Source: Lolium rigidum
Lineage: Eukaryota > Streptophyta > Magnoliopsida > Poales > Poaceae
DNA: 64,000 bases
NCBI RefSeq assembly: GCF_022539505.1
Contig: NC_061508.1
Span: 96,513,276-96,577,275, forward strand
Reading direction: 5' to 3'
Shown: positions 21,748-31,530 of the stretch, in pieces
Layout: each line of letters opens with the position of its first letter
How positions within the stretch are numbered: position 1 is the stretch's first letter
Notes under the pieces: generated by a model
What the model saw: only the letters and a program-made list of their open reading frames with translations
What the model was told of the DNA's origin: nothing
Databases searched by the model: none
Position numbers and translations under genes: made by a program

Positions 21748-22913
21748 TGTTATCACCAGATTTTGGCCAAATCAAGACATGGGCCGTAATTGAGATGGGC
21801 TTGGAGGATATACACGTGGAGCGTCTCTGAAGCGGCCTTGCACGAGAGTTTGGGCTAGATTGCCCGTGTATCTGTATATTATAGATTGCATCTTAGTTAG
21901 AATTAAGAGATAGATTTTAGCTCGTACACGGTTAGGTGTATTCCGAAGGTAGAAAGTCTACGGACTATAAATATGTACCTAGGGTTATTGAGAAAAGAGG
22001 ACGACCACGTTCACAACAAACACAATCTAGGCGCATCGCCACCCCTTGTTTCGAGGATTTCTCCCGGGTAAGCATCATGCTGCCTAGATCGCATCTTGCG
22101 ATCTAGGCAGTACAGGTTTATTCGTTATCTGGTGTTACTCGTACTGAAGCCTTGTTGATGGCGAGTAACACTACTTATCGTAGATGTTTTGGGGCTTGCA
22201 TCGTTGTTCTTCTGATATGCTTGCTTAGCTATGCCGCCCCTCGATATCTAGCCGCCCTTACACCTATCTTAGGTGTAAGGGTGGCATCTTGCTTCATCTT
22301 TATTTAGTAGATTTGATCTGTTATAGTTGCTCCTTGTTCTTCAAGGATTAGTTTAATATCCGGTATGGTTAGGCCTTGCAAACGGGTTGAACGATCCGGT
22401 AGTGCGCTAGGTATGGCTTACCGATCCTAGAAGGGATGTTCAGGGAATCGACTCTATGTTGGTTTTTAGGCCTCATTTAGGGTTAGTTTTCCACCATCTT
22501 TCGTATACTGCTAGGCTCAACTACGTGTAGGATGTTCCGGTTATACGGTGAAAACCCTAAGCTGTCAGTAGATCGATTTAGCTTAATATTAATGAAGCGG
22601 GACACCCATGTTATTGCAAGATCTATCATGAACCATGGGTCAATCGGCTCTTTGAGCCGATGAGCGAGTAACTCGAGAGCCGATCGAGGCTCATTTAATG
22701 TTTACGTGTCAACCATGCGGGAAACTAATCGAAGCGATCCAACACCTCCACGACCAGGTATAGGTCAGGTGGCACGCCCTTGCGACCGTCGGGACGTGTG
22801 CCGAGCATTGCGGGACGACGACGAGGGACCGGGGCCCACCGGCAGTCTTGGAAGCCTCCCGGCTCTTCGTGTTGCTCGCCGCTGCTCGCCGGTGGGTTTT
22901 GGCAGGCAACACA
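21748..22913 (+). repeat. 5' LTR of the Tat-lineage Gypsy element
   Basis: Starts TGTTATCACCAGATTTTGGC and ends near GGCAGGCAACACA, immediately before the primer-binding region. The 3' partner is missing, so the right border is set by the primer-binding site and is approximate by a few bases. Confidence 0.7.
21966..21973 (+). promoter_or_regulatory. Candidate TATA box of the LTR
   Basis: TATAAATA lies ~220 bp into the LTR, followed by a leader containing CACAACAAACACAATC. The position suits an LTR promoter. Confidence 0.5.
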
Positions 22914-22915
22914 TT

Positions 22916-22933
22916 CTGGCACGCCCAGTGGGA
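22916..22933 (+). other. Primer-binding site region
   Basis: The sequence TGGCACGCCCAGTGGGAC directly after the LTR is the phrase commonly found at this place in Tat-lineage grass elements. I did not assign the tRNA. Confidence 0.6.
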
Positions 22934-22969
22934 CAATCTGCAACAACCACGTCAACATCTACAACTGAG

Positions 22970-25624
22970 ATGTTAGGCGAACCAGTCAAGTACAAAGAGC
23001 TGCCCGAAGAGCACAAGAAGAAGTACGATGAGCTTAAGGCTCTCTTCGAAGCCGATCTCATCGGCTCTTTCGAAAAAACCAGTTCACATGGCATTAGGTT
23101 CAAAGGATTCACGCCCGAAGGCGTGCTCGATGGAGTAGATCTGTCTCTTCCTTCACAGGAGCGCACCAGAGCCCTGCGCCAGGAAACCAACTCTATGGTG
23201 GCTCATTCTCTACATCGTCATTCTGAGAGCCTGGTGAACGCTTTTGAGCGTGTTGCGCTCCGTGTGGTTCAGGAAATCATGAAGCATCAGTATTCTCCGT
23301 CAGGACCTACCCTAGGGACTCACCGGGGAGAAATACCGTTCCACACCGAGCCGCAACTCCCATTCACGCTTGCGGCTCAGCAACAAGGTTCACCTAGGCA
23401 TACGTTGTCTACAAGGTTGGAGGTGATCCTGGCGATTACCAATTCTGTATGAGCCGCCCAAAGAGATCCCACATGGATACGTGTGCACATACGTGCCAGG
23501 CCGCAACAAGCCGGGCGCACACGAACCAGATTACGGCGAGGAGGGATTGCTAGAGCGGGAGGGAGTTACAGGAGCGGATGCTGAGAAACAGGCGTGGCTA
23601 GCTAAATATGCCACCGGAACGAGTCATGAAAGCTCAACCCTTGCAGCTCATACCATGGATCAAATCAGTGCAATCCTGAGAGACCAGTTTGGTATCCTGC
23701 CAAAGAGGAGAACAATCGGCTATTCCAAGCCGCATCCCAACGAATATGACCTGATCCCGTTGCCACCTAAGTATCGGCTCCCTGACTTCACAAAGTTCAG
23801 TGGATCGGAAGGGTCTAGCTCAATTGAGCATGTGAGCCGATATTTGGTGCAGTTGGGCATGGTTTCAGCATCTGACCCGCTACGTGTAAGGTTCTTTGCG
23901 CAATCTCTCACGGGTCCAGCTTTCGGGTGGTACACCTCGTTGCCACCAGACTCAGTTCGGACATGGAAGCAACTGGAAGAGCAGTTTCATGTACAATACC
24001 ACTCAGAAGCTACCAAAGCTGGCATTGCCGATCTGACGCAGGTGCGGCAAAGGCGGGGAGAGACGGTGTCACGAGTACATTCAGCGTTTCGAAGCTGTCA
24101 AGAACCAATGTTATTCGGTTCGTTTAGCGAAAAAGAAGCGATCGAGCTGGCGGTGGCAGGCCTCGCGAGCGCCACTCAAGGATCGACTTTCCAAGTGGAG
24201 TACAATTCAACGGCACACATGGTTCAGAAGTTAACATTATATGAACAGCGCCACCCAGAATTGTACCAAGACAAGTTCAAGCGCCCGATAGGCCTAGTCG
24301 AGGCAGATGAAGTTGAAGACGCTGCAGAAGATCAGGAAGTCGACGTGGCTGAATGGGCTCGGGGGGCAGTACCCGTGTCCTGCAAATGGGTGAAACAACC
24401 AGGGCCTGCAAAAGGGTTTGACTTTGATATAAGCAAAAGCCGAGCAGATTTTCGATTTCTTGCTAAAGGAAAAACAGCTGAAGTTACCCGAAGGCCATAA
24501 AATCTCTACGGTGCAAGAGTTGAACGGGAGACCATACTGCAAATGGCATCACACGTTCACCCACGCCACCACTGGCTGCAAAGTGTTGCAGTGGACAGAT
24601 TCAAATGGCGATAGAACAAGGCCGATTAATCTTCGGTCAGTTTGCCATGAAAGTGGACATGCAACCGTTTCCTGGCGTCAACATGGTGGAGCTCAACCAT
24701 GCCACGAAGCGTCAGCCGGGTTTCTCTTTCGATATCAACATGGCAGGGCTTGTAGACCGCCATGGTAAAGATAAAGAGGAGAGCCGTCACTCCCGTGGCA
24801 AGGATAAGAAGGAGGCCGATCCACGCGACCGGCCCCAATATGATGACATACGGTACCTCACCGAGGAAGAAGTGAGAAGCGTGCGGTATCAACGACCACT
24901 TTCCGCGCATCTCCTTAACAAATATGAGTACCAGTACGACCGACGCCAGCGGTACGACGTCGATGACGACAGATATCGTCGGTCTGGTGCAGACAGCAGA
25001 AAACATCGTCGATATGATAGAGACGACGAAGGATATGAACGCCGCGCTAAAGGGAGATCAAGGGAGCAGGAAGACGTGGACAGACACTGGGATTGTCCTT
25101 TCTTTAAGCATTGCTGGGACTCAGGAATGAGACGATTGCCCACAATCGACAACTGCCCAGAATGTAGACAACAGAGGAGGGGCACGAGTGAGGTGTCAGT
25201 GTTCAAGCGTCTAGGGCCTCTCCCACCTCAGAACAGACGAGCGGAGTCATCTCGAGATGAAGACTTCGAGGAGTTAGAAGATGAAGAAGAAGACAGGTAC
25301 CACCGGCCAAGGTGGTGCCCTGATGGACTCAGTCATTCCCAGAAGCGCAGGGTTCAGCGGCTACGCAACTTGGAGGAAGCCGAAGCGCAGTACCTGTACA
25401 CATTGAGGAAAGCACGGCCCGATCTGGCCGTGAAAATTCAGCAAACATTGGAGATGGAGGCGCGCCCGCCAAAGAAAGAATGGCGCCCCAAGCAGACAAA
25501 GCGATGCAAAGGCATCGGTGACACAAATATGGTGTTCATACTGCCGTCGGAGTTTCATGCTCCAAGAGGCGAAGAAGTGCCGGTAGCACGGTTTGACTCG
25601 CGGTCCACGGCCGGTTGTCTTTGA
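22970..25624 (+). pseudogene. gag: gag of the Tat-lineage element (frameshifted)
   Basis: The likely start is the ATG at 22970 (MLGEPVKYKELPEEHKKKYD), after the primer-binding site; an earlier in-frame ATG at 22706 lies within the LTR. The product continues in other frames through PLPPKYRLPDFTKFSGSEGS and SLTGPAFGWYTSLPPDSVRT, the capsid-like core typical of Tat gag. A charged Arg/Asp-rich region follows, then a cysteine cluster near 25095-25172 (CPFFKHC ... CPEC) taken as the nucleic-acid-binding part. Frame changes near 23440, 24470 and 24600 disrupt it. The protein would form the cytoplasmic virus-like particle that packages element RNA. Confidence 0.85.
24814..24834. repeat. GGCCGAT hairpin, copy 1
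   Basis: GGCCGAT, a 7-base loop, then ACCGGCC (one mismatch from ATCGGCC). It is inside gag coding sequence. Confidence 0.7.
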
Positions 25625-26180
25625 GAAGCCACGAGAGAGGAGCTACGGGCACTTGAAGGCCCAGTACCTAAGAGGTTATATCAATGGGCAGCCTGTCAAC
25701 AAGATGTTGGTCGACACGGGAGCGGCAGTCAATATAATGCCATACTCCATGCTACGGCGTTTGGGACGCTCTTACGAAGATCTGATCAAGACCAACGTCA
25801 CACTAAGCGATTTCAACGGCCAAGCATCAGAAGCACAGGGCGTTCTGAACGTGGATCTAACCGTAGACCGGAAAACCATCCCTACATCGTTCTTCATCAT
25901 CGACAGCAAGAGCACCTACGCTGTCCTGCTAGGGAGGGATTGGATTCACGCCAACTGCTGCATTCCATCCACGATGCACCAATGCCTGATACAGTGGGAT
26001 GGAGATGAAGTGGAGGTCGTACATGCGGATGATTCGATCGAGATGTCATTAGCTGGCATGAATATTTGGGATGCAGACGACCAAGAGCCGATCTCTGGAA
26101 TCAGTTTGGACGGCTGTGAGCGCATCGAAGCTTCAAAAAACGGGGTGAGGCTGGTCTTATCCACCGGCCTGACAGAGTAG
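25593..26180 (+). pseudogene. Retroviral-type aspartic protease of the Tat-lineage element
   Basis: The open frame carries the catalytic triplet in KMLVDTGAAVNIMP (D41-T-G of the frame) and the downstream hydrophobic-Gly motif VLLGRDWI. Both are standard for Ty3/Gypsy proteases that cut the Gag-Pol polyprotein. The domain is intact, but it is separated from gag by a frame change near 25600 and ends at a TAG at 26178-26180. In intact relatives the frame runs on into reverse transcriptase; here ~200 bp of non-coding sequence with two hairpins follows and then integrase. Confidence 0.88.
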
Positions 26181-26211
26181 CAAGACCAAAGTTAGCAGAC
26201 GTATGTGGCAA

Positions 26212-26232
26212 GGCCGATCCCTGCGATCGGCC
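26212..26232. repeat. GGCCGAT hairpin, copy 2
   Basis: GGCCGAT + 7-base loop + ATCGGCC, just after the protease stop. Outer flanks GTGGCA and TGCCAC extend the pairing. Confidence 0.8.
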
Positions 26233-26306
26233 CCAAACATGCCACGTAGTCGTCGTAGAGCACAAATAAGTTGTAAACCCTCATTGAGAAATGCAATGGA
26301 AAAGGA

Positions 26307-26327
26307 GGCCGATTCAGGCAATCGGCC
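26307..26327. repeat. GGCCGAT hairpin, copy 3
   Basis: GGCCGAT + 7-base loop (TCAGGCA) + ATCGGCC, between the protease and integrase frames, where RT/RNase H should be. Confidence 0.8.
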
Positions 26328-26354
26328 CATATTATCCCCAAAAAATAAAAAGCT

Positions 26355-27681
26355 ATGATCTCACAACATCGAGCTAGCACGCGGAGCCGATGTTCAGGTA
26401 CAATTCCTGGAACCGGATTACTAGAAGCTGATATCTTCAATTACTTGAAAGATTCGGCTCGTGGGGCACCTAAACGGATAAGATATAAGGCCATGAAGTA
26501 TGTCCTAATTGGGGATGACATGTTCTACAGGACGTTGGAAGGGTTACTTCTCAAATGTTTGGGACCAGCCGAGTCCAATTGGCTCTTACATGAGGTACAT
26601 GAAGGTGCCTGTGGAACGCATCAATCGGCTCATAAGATGAAATGGCTGATCAGGCGATCGGGATTTTATTGGCCCACCATGCTTGAGGATTGTTTTAAGT
26701 ACTATAAAGGGTGTCAAGCATGTCAGAAGTTTGGGAGTATTCAGATGGTACCTGCATCAGCGATGAATCCCATCATCAAACCTTGGCCATTTCGAGGTAG
26801 GGGCATGGATATGATCGGCAAAATTCATCCTTCATCGAGCAAAGGCCATGAGTGGGTTCTGGCCATTACAGATTATTTCACTAAATGGGTGGAGGCCGTC
26901 CCTATGAAGTCAGTGGCATCCAAAGATGTCATCAGTTTCGTGAAGGAGCATCTCATTCATAGATTTGGGATTCCCCAGACTATCACGACCGATGGAGGTT
27001 CGGTTTTCGTTTCTAAGGAGTTTAGAAAGTTCTGCGAGGACATGGGAATCAAGCTGATCCGATCGTCTCCATACTATGCTCAAGCAAATGGGCAAGCTGA
27101 AGCGTCCACCAAGAGCCTTATCAAGCTGATTAAGAGGAAAATTGACGAGTATCCTAGACGTTGGCACGAGGTGTTATCAGAGGCTTTGTGGGCGTATCGT
27201 ATGTCGTGTCATGGAGCAATAAAGACCTCGCCATACCATCTGGTCTACGGACAAGAAGTTGTGTTGCCCTGGGAAATCACGGCTGGCTCGAGACGGACTA
27301 TGTTTCATAATGATTTAACAACTGAAGAATATGCAGCCTACGATGAGTGACAGCATTGAGGATGTAACGGAACTCAGATTATGGTCGCTTGAGAAAATCA
27401 AGGAGAACAAAGCCAAGGTAGCTCGCGCATATAATAAGAAGGTGAGACCGAAGGAGTTCCTTGTTGGTGATCTGCTATGGGAAGTTGTGTTGCCGTTGGG
27501 GACTAAGGATAAAGCGTATGGTAAATGGTCTCCAAATTGGCACGGACCGTACAAAGTAGACCAAGTTTTGAAGGGCAATGCATACATGCTCGAGCAGTTG
27601 GATGGGGTGAAGTTCCCAGTGGCTGTCAATGGCCAGCATCTCAAGAAATATTTCCCAAGTATGTGGGATGATGGGAAGTAA
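26355..27681 (+). pseudogene. Integrase of the Tat-lineage element
   Basis: The frame from 26355 shows a complete zinc-binding HHCC module (H82, H89, C120, C123 of the frame) around GFYWPTMLEDCFKYYKGCQA. A full catalytic DD35E core follows: D152 in GMDMIGKI, D213 in TTDGGSVF and E249 in NGQAEAS, with exactly 35 residues between D213 and E249. A frame change near 27340 separates the C-terminal part, which includes the motif WHGPYKV and ends HLKKYFPSMWDDGK at 27681. That tail matches the end of pol in Tat elements, and no chromodomain follows. The enzyme would insert element cDNA into chromosomes. The first ~20 residues of the frame do not look like integrase, so its true left border is near 26400. 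Confidence 0.9.
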
Positions 27682-27689
27682 AATATGGA

Positions 27690-27710
27690 GGCCGATGCAC
27701 GAAATCGGCC
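27690..27710. repeat. GGCCGAT hairpin, copy 4
   Basis: GGCCGAT + 7-base loop (GCACGAA) + ATCGGCC, 9 bp after the end of the integrase frame. Confidence 0.8.
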
Positions 27711-27759
27711 AGTAAAAAATATTTCCCAATTGACATTTGTCTGCAATATCGGCTTTCAA

Positions 27760-29095
27760 CGGAAGATGGACATGGCGTAGACCGATTCTCTGACGAGCCA
27801 ATTTCACCCTTGACCTGTAGGCAGACAAAGTCACGACTGGCCAGAGTTTCACCTGCAACGTCACCGGGAGATGAGGCTGGACGTCTTCAAGGATGCTCTT
27901 CACTGCGTCAGGGTTTTCAACCAATGTCTCAATTGAGGAGGAAAGCAGGGCCTGCAGATGCTGGAGTTGACTATGTGTAGCGCTGGGGCCTGGCTCTTCA
28001 CTGGCTTTAGATGTAGCTGGCTCGATGGATTCAGGGTCGAACGTTAGTAAGCTTGAGAGGTCATGACCCTGGAAAACAACGAGAACAATGTCAGTATACA
28101 GCGAAAGAGAAAGGTAAAGCTAAGTAAAGGGAGTGTACCTCTCCTAAGACCAGAGGAACGACCGATGAAGAGGTGATCGGCTCTTGTATTTCTGCTGTGG
28201 GCTTGGCCAAGGTGGCAACCTTGTCAGCTACACTGTCAGGAGTTGTTAGGTCCAGGGTGGCGGATGGCATCAATAAATCCTCGACTTTCCCACTGGAGGT
28301 GTCATCGGTCTGCAGAGGAAGTGGTTAGCCGTTAAGAACAGCAACAGGTTAGCATGAAACATGAGCTAAGGAGAATATGGAGAGTAATTACATCCAAAAC
28401 TTCCTGGTTTGATGAAGAGGTTTGTGGTTCCTTGCGAGCTCTCTTGATACATCGGCTCTTTGTGCGTAATCCGCCCTGCCCTGCTTTGATTGGAGCTTGG
28501 GAAGCAGCAGGTTCAGGAGCTGACCTTTTCTTGGAAGCCGACGGTGGCAAGTCTGGCTGGCTCTGCGTAGTGGTTTTCCCAGAGTTGCCCGAGCTCGAGT
28601 CCCCTCGACTGGACTGTGTCCCCTCGCTGGAGTTTTCTTCAGTAGAAGTCTGTAAAAGAAATACAAGCATGATTGCAGAAGCCTAGAAAGATGGATGAAA
28701 TCAGCCAAGGCAGGGGTTAGCTTACGTGCAAACTTTCTTGGGCTGGAGTAGGGTTTTGGCGCTTCAAGGTCTTCCTGGCAGCTATCTTCCTCACTGTTGT
28801 TCTCGCCTTAGCTGAGGCTCGGGGGGCAGCTGGCTTAGAAGATGCTCTACTCTTGGAAGCCGTTTTTTGTGGAATCGGCTGGCTCTGCATCACGACCTTT
28901 TTCAAAGGTGGTGAGTTTTTGCAGAAGAGGACCACCGGAGCTGGTGGGAGGAAGTTGAAAGGGGAGCCGTCATCATGTACAGGTTCTGGGCCGTCTTGTT
29001 GCTGCAAGAAGATAGAGCAGGATTATAGAAGGAGAGAAATCATTGTGAGCCACTTCAAGAAAATTTGTGAGTAGTGGTACCTGTTCGGCAGGGAC
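27760..29095 (-). pseudogene. Antisense spliced ORF of the Tat-lineage element, 5' end cut by CACTA
   Basis: On the minus strand, exons with GT/AG borders can be placed at 29095-29081 (truncated), 29001-28726, 28649-28392, 28309-28139 and 28068 to about 27760. The product is basic and Ser/Pro/Lys-rich in its middle (APVVLFCKNSPPLKKVVMQS, KSRASSKPAAPRASAKART), then acidic (PESIEPATSKASEEPGPSAT). Tat elements of grasses carry an antisense gene at this position; some are described as related to plant mobile domain proteins. The N-terminal part that would show such a domain is missing because the CACTA insertion at 29096 removed or displaced it. Function unknown. Confidence 0.6.
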
Positions 29096-29429
29096 CACTA
29101 CAAGAAAAGTTGCCATGGCCGACGAAGTTGAAGTCGCGCCGTGGTTGCTGGTGTACCATGGCCGACGATTTTGGGTCCCTCCGTGGTGCATGTCAAAACT
29201 TTTTTTTCGTTTTTGAGGCCACCTAGCCCGACGAAAGCGGCCAAAACGTCGCGTATGGTGGCCCGGGACGTGGTGCATCTCGAAATCTCGGGTTCGCCGG
29301 CCGAGTCAACGCAAATCCGCACCGCCGAGGGATGTAGGGCCCAGATGGCAGCCTCTCTAGCATTGTTTTTTTTCTCGATCGCGCCATCTCGTTCAACGTT
29401 CTCCGATCGAGCCGTTTACGATGCGGGAT

Positions 29430-31525
29430 CATGGGTCCCGCATGTCATCCTCTATGAACCAAAATTCTTTCTATTCTTGGATTTTTTTTGACCCCCGATT
29501 TCCGGCTACTTCCTTTTTCTTTTGATCCCTTGCCGCCTTGGAAACGTTGAGACCGCTGTCTGCTAAATGGGACCCGCATGTCATCCTCTATGTGCAATCA
29601 ACTTTCTTTTCTTGGAGTTTTTTTTGGCACCTCAAATTTGGTCACTTGCCTTTTTCTTTCGATCCCCTGCCGCCTCTCAAACGGTGATACCGGCTGCTGC
29701 TAACTGGGACCCGCATGTCATCCTCTATGTACTATAAAACTTTCTTTTCTTGAATTATTTTTGGCACCTCATATTTGGTCACTTACCTTTTTCTTTCGAT
29801 CCCCTGCCGCCTCTCAAACGGTGATACCGCTGGCTGCTAAATGGGACCCGCATGTCATCCTCTATGTACTATAAAACTTTCTTTTCTTGAATTATTTTTG
29901 GCTCCTCATATTTTTTCACTTGCCTTTTTCTTTCGATCCCCTGCCGCCTCTCAAACGGTGATACCTCTGCTGCTAAATGGGACCCGCATGTCATCCTCTA
30001 TGTACTATAAAACTTTCTTTTCTTGAATTATTTTTGGCTCACGATATTTTTTCACTTGCCTTTTTCTTTTGATCTCATGCCACGTTTGAAACGTTGAGGA
30101 ACCTGCGAGGCTCATGGGACCCGCATGTCATCCTCTATGTACTATAAAAGTTCATTTTCTTGGTTTTTTTTCACCCTCTGATTTTTGGCAATTTCTTTTT
30201 TCTTTTGATCCCCTGCCGCCTCTCAAACGGTGATACCGCTGCTGCTAAATGGGACCCGCATGTCATCCTCTATGTACTATAAAACTTTCTTTTCTTCGAT
30301 TATTTTTGGCACCTCATATTCGTTCACTTGCCTTTTTCTTTCGATCCCCTGCCGCCTCTCAAACGGTGAGACCGCTGCAGCTAAATGGGACCCGCATGTC
30401 ATCCTCTATGAGCAATCAACTTTCTTTTCTTGGAGTTTTTTTTGGCACCTCATATTTGGGCACTTGCCTTTTTCTTTCGATCTCATGCCACGTTTGAAAC
30501 GTTGAGGAACCTGCTTGGCTCATGGGACCCGCATGTCATCCTCTATGTGCTATAAAAGTTTCCTTTGTTGGATTTTTTTCACCCTCTGATTTTTGGCTTG
30601 CCTTTTTCTTTTGATCCCTTGCCCCTTTGAAACGTTGAGTAAAGCTGTTGGCTCAAGGGACCCGCATGTCATCCTCTATGTCCATCAACTTTCTTTTCTT
30701 GGATTTTTTTCACCCCCTAATTACTAGCTACTTTCTTTTTCTTTTGATCTCAAGCCGCATTACAAACATTGAGATCGCTGCTGCAAAATGGGACCCACAT
30801 GTCATCCTCTATGTACAATAAAGTTTATTTTCTTGGATTATCTTTTGCTCCTGATATTTTGTCACTTGCCTTTTTATTTCGATCTCATGCCGCCTTTGAA
30901 ACGTTGAGTAAGCTGCTGGCTCATGGGTCCCGCATGTCATCCTCTACGAACAATAAAAGTTTCCTTTCTTGGAGTTATTTTTGACCCCTAATTTCCGGCT
31001 ATTTGCCTTTTTCTTTCGATCTCCTGCCCCTTTGAAACGATGAGGACGGTTGTTGGCGGAGTCGGTCCCACAAGTCATCCTCTATGAACAATAAAAGTTT
31101 CCTTTGATGGATTTTTTTGAACCCTAATTAATTTACGGATATTTCCTTTTTTTCTTTGATCCCCTGCCGCCATGGAATCGTTGAGGATCTTTGCTGCCTC
31201 ATGGGTCCCGCATGTCATCCTCTCAGAACGGTAAATGTTTCTTTTCTTGGATATTGTTTACCAAATGATTTTTGGCTTATTTTTTCTTTCGATATCCTGC
31301 CGCCTTTAAAACGTTGAGGACACTGCTAGCTCACGGGTCCCACATGTCAGCCTCTATGAACAATAAACGATGAGGATGCTGCTGCCTCATGGGTCCCGCA
31401 TGTCATCCTCTCAGAACGAAAATGTTTCTTTTCTTGGATTTTTTACCAACAGATTTTTGGTTTATTTTTTCTTTCCATCCCCTGCCGCCTTTAAAACGAC
31501 ACTGCTGGCTCATGGGTCCCCGATG
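29430..31525 (+). repeat. ~137-bp tandem repeat array, left part
   Basis: About 15-16 copies. Each carries TGGGACCCGCATGTCATCCT, CTATGTAC(A/T)AT, TTTCTTTTCTTG, TTGCCTTTTTCTTT and CGATCCCCTGCCGCC, then an AACGTTGAG/AACGGTGA word. Starts are near 29569, 29706, 29841, 29977, 30114, 30248 and 30385, i.e. steps of 134-137 bp, becoming more diverged toward 31500. Confidence 0.93.
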
Positions 31526-31530
31526 TCAGC

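Larger units (their letters stand above)
21748..29095 (+). mobile_element. Ty3/Gypsy retrotransposon, Tat lineage, lacking RT/RNase H and 3' LTR
   Basis: Order on the plus strand: 5' LTR 21748-22913, primer-binding region 22916-22933, gag, protease, integrase, then an antisense spliced ORF, truncated at 29096 by a CACTA element. The antisense extra gene between pol and the 3' LTR is typical of the Tat lineage (Grande, RIRE2, Retrosat-2 types). Gag-pol is broken by several frame changes (around 23440, 24470, 24600, 25600 and 27340) and by a stop at 26180, so the copy is dead. No reverse transcriptase or RNase H sequence lies between the protease and the integrase. The remainder of the element was not found after the CACTA element or the gap. 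Confidence 0.85.

Noticed and set aside
22706..22969. gag starting at the ATG at 22706
   Set aside because: That ATG lies upstream of the LTR end and primer-binding site; sequence before 22970 is LTR, not coding.
29430..31525. CRISPR-like array
   Set aside because: Units are head-to-tail with no distinct spacers, in a plant transposon; ordinary tandem repeats.
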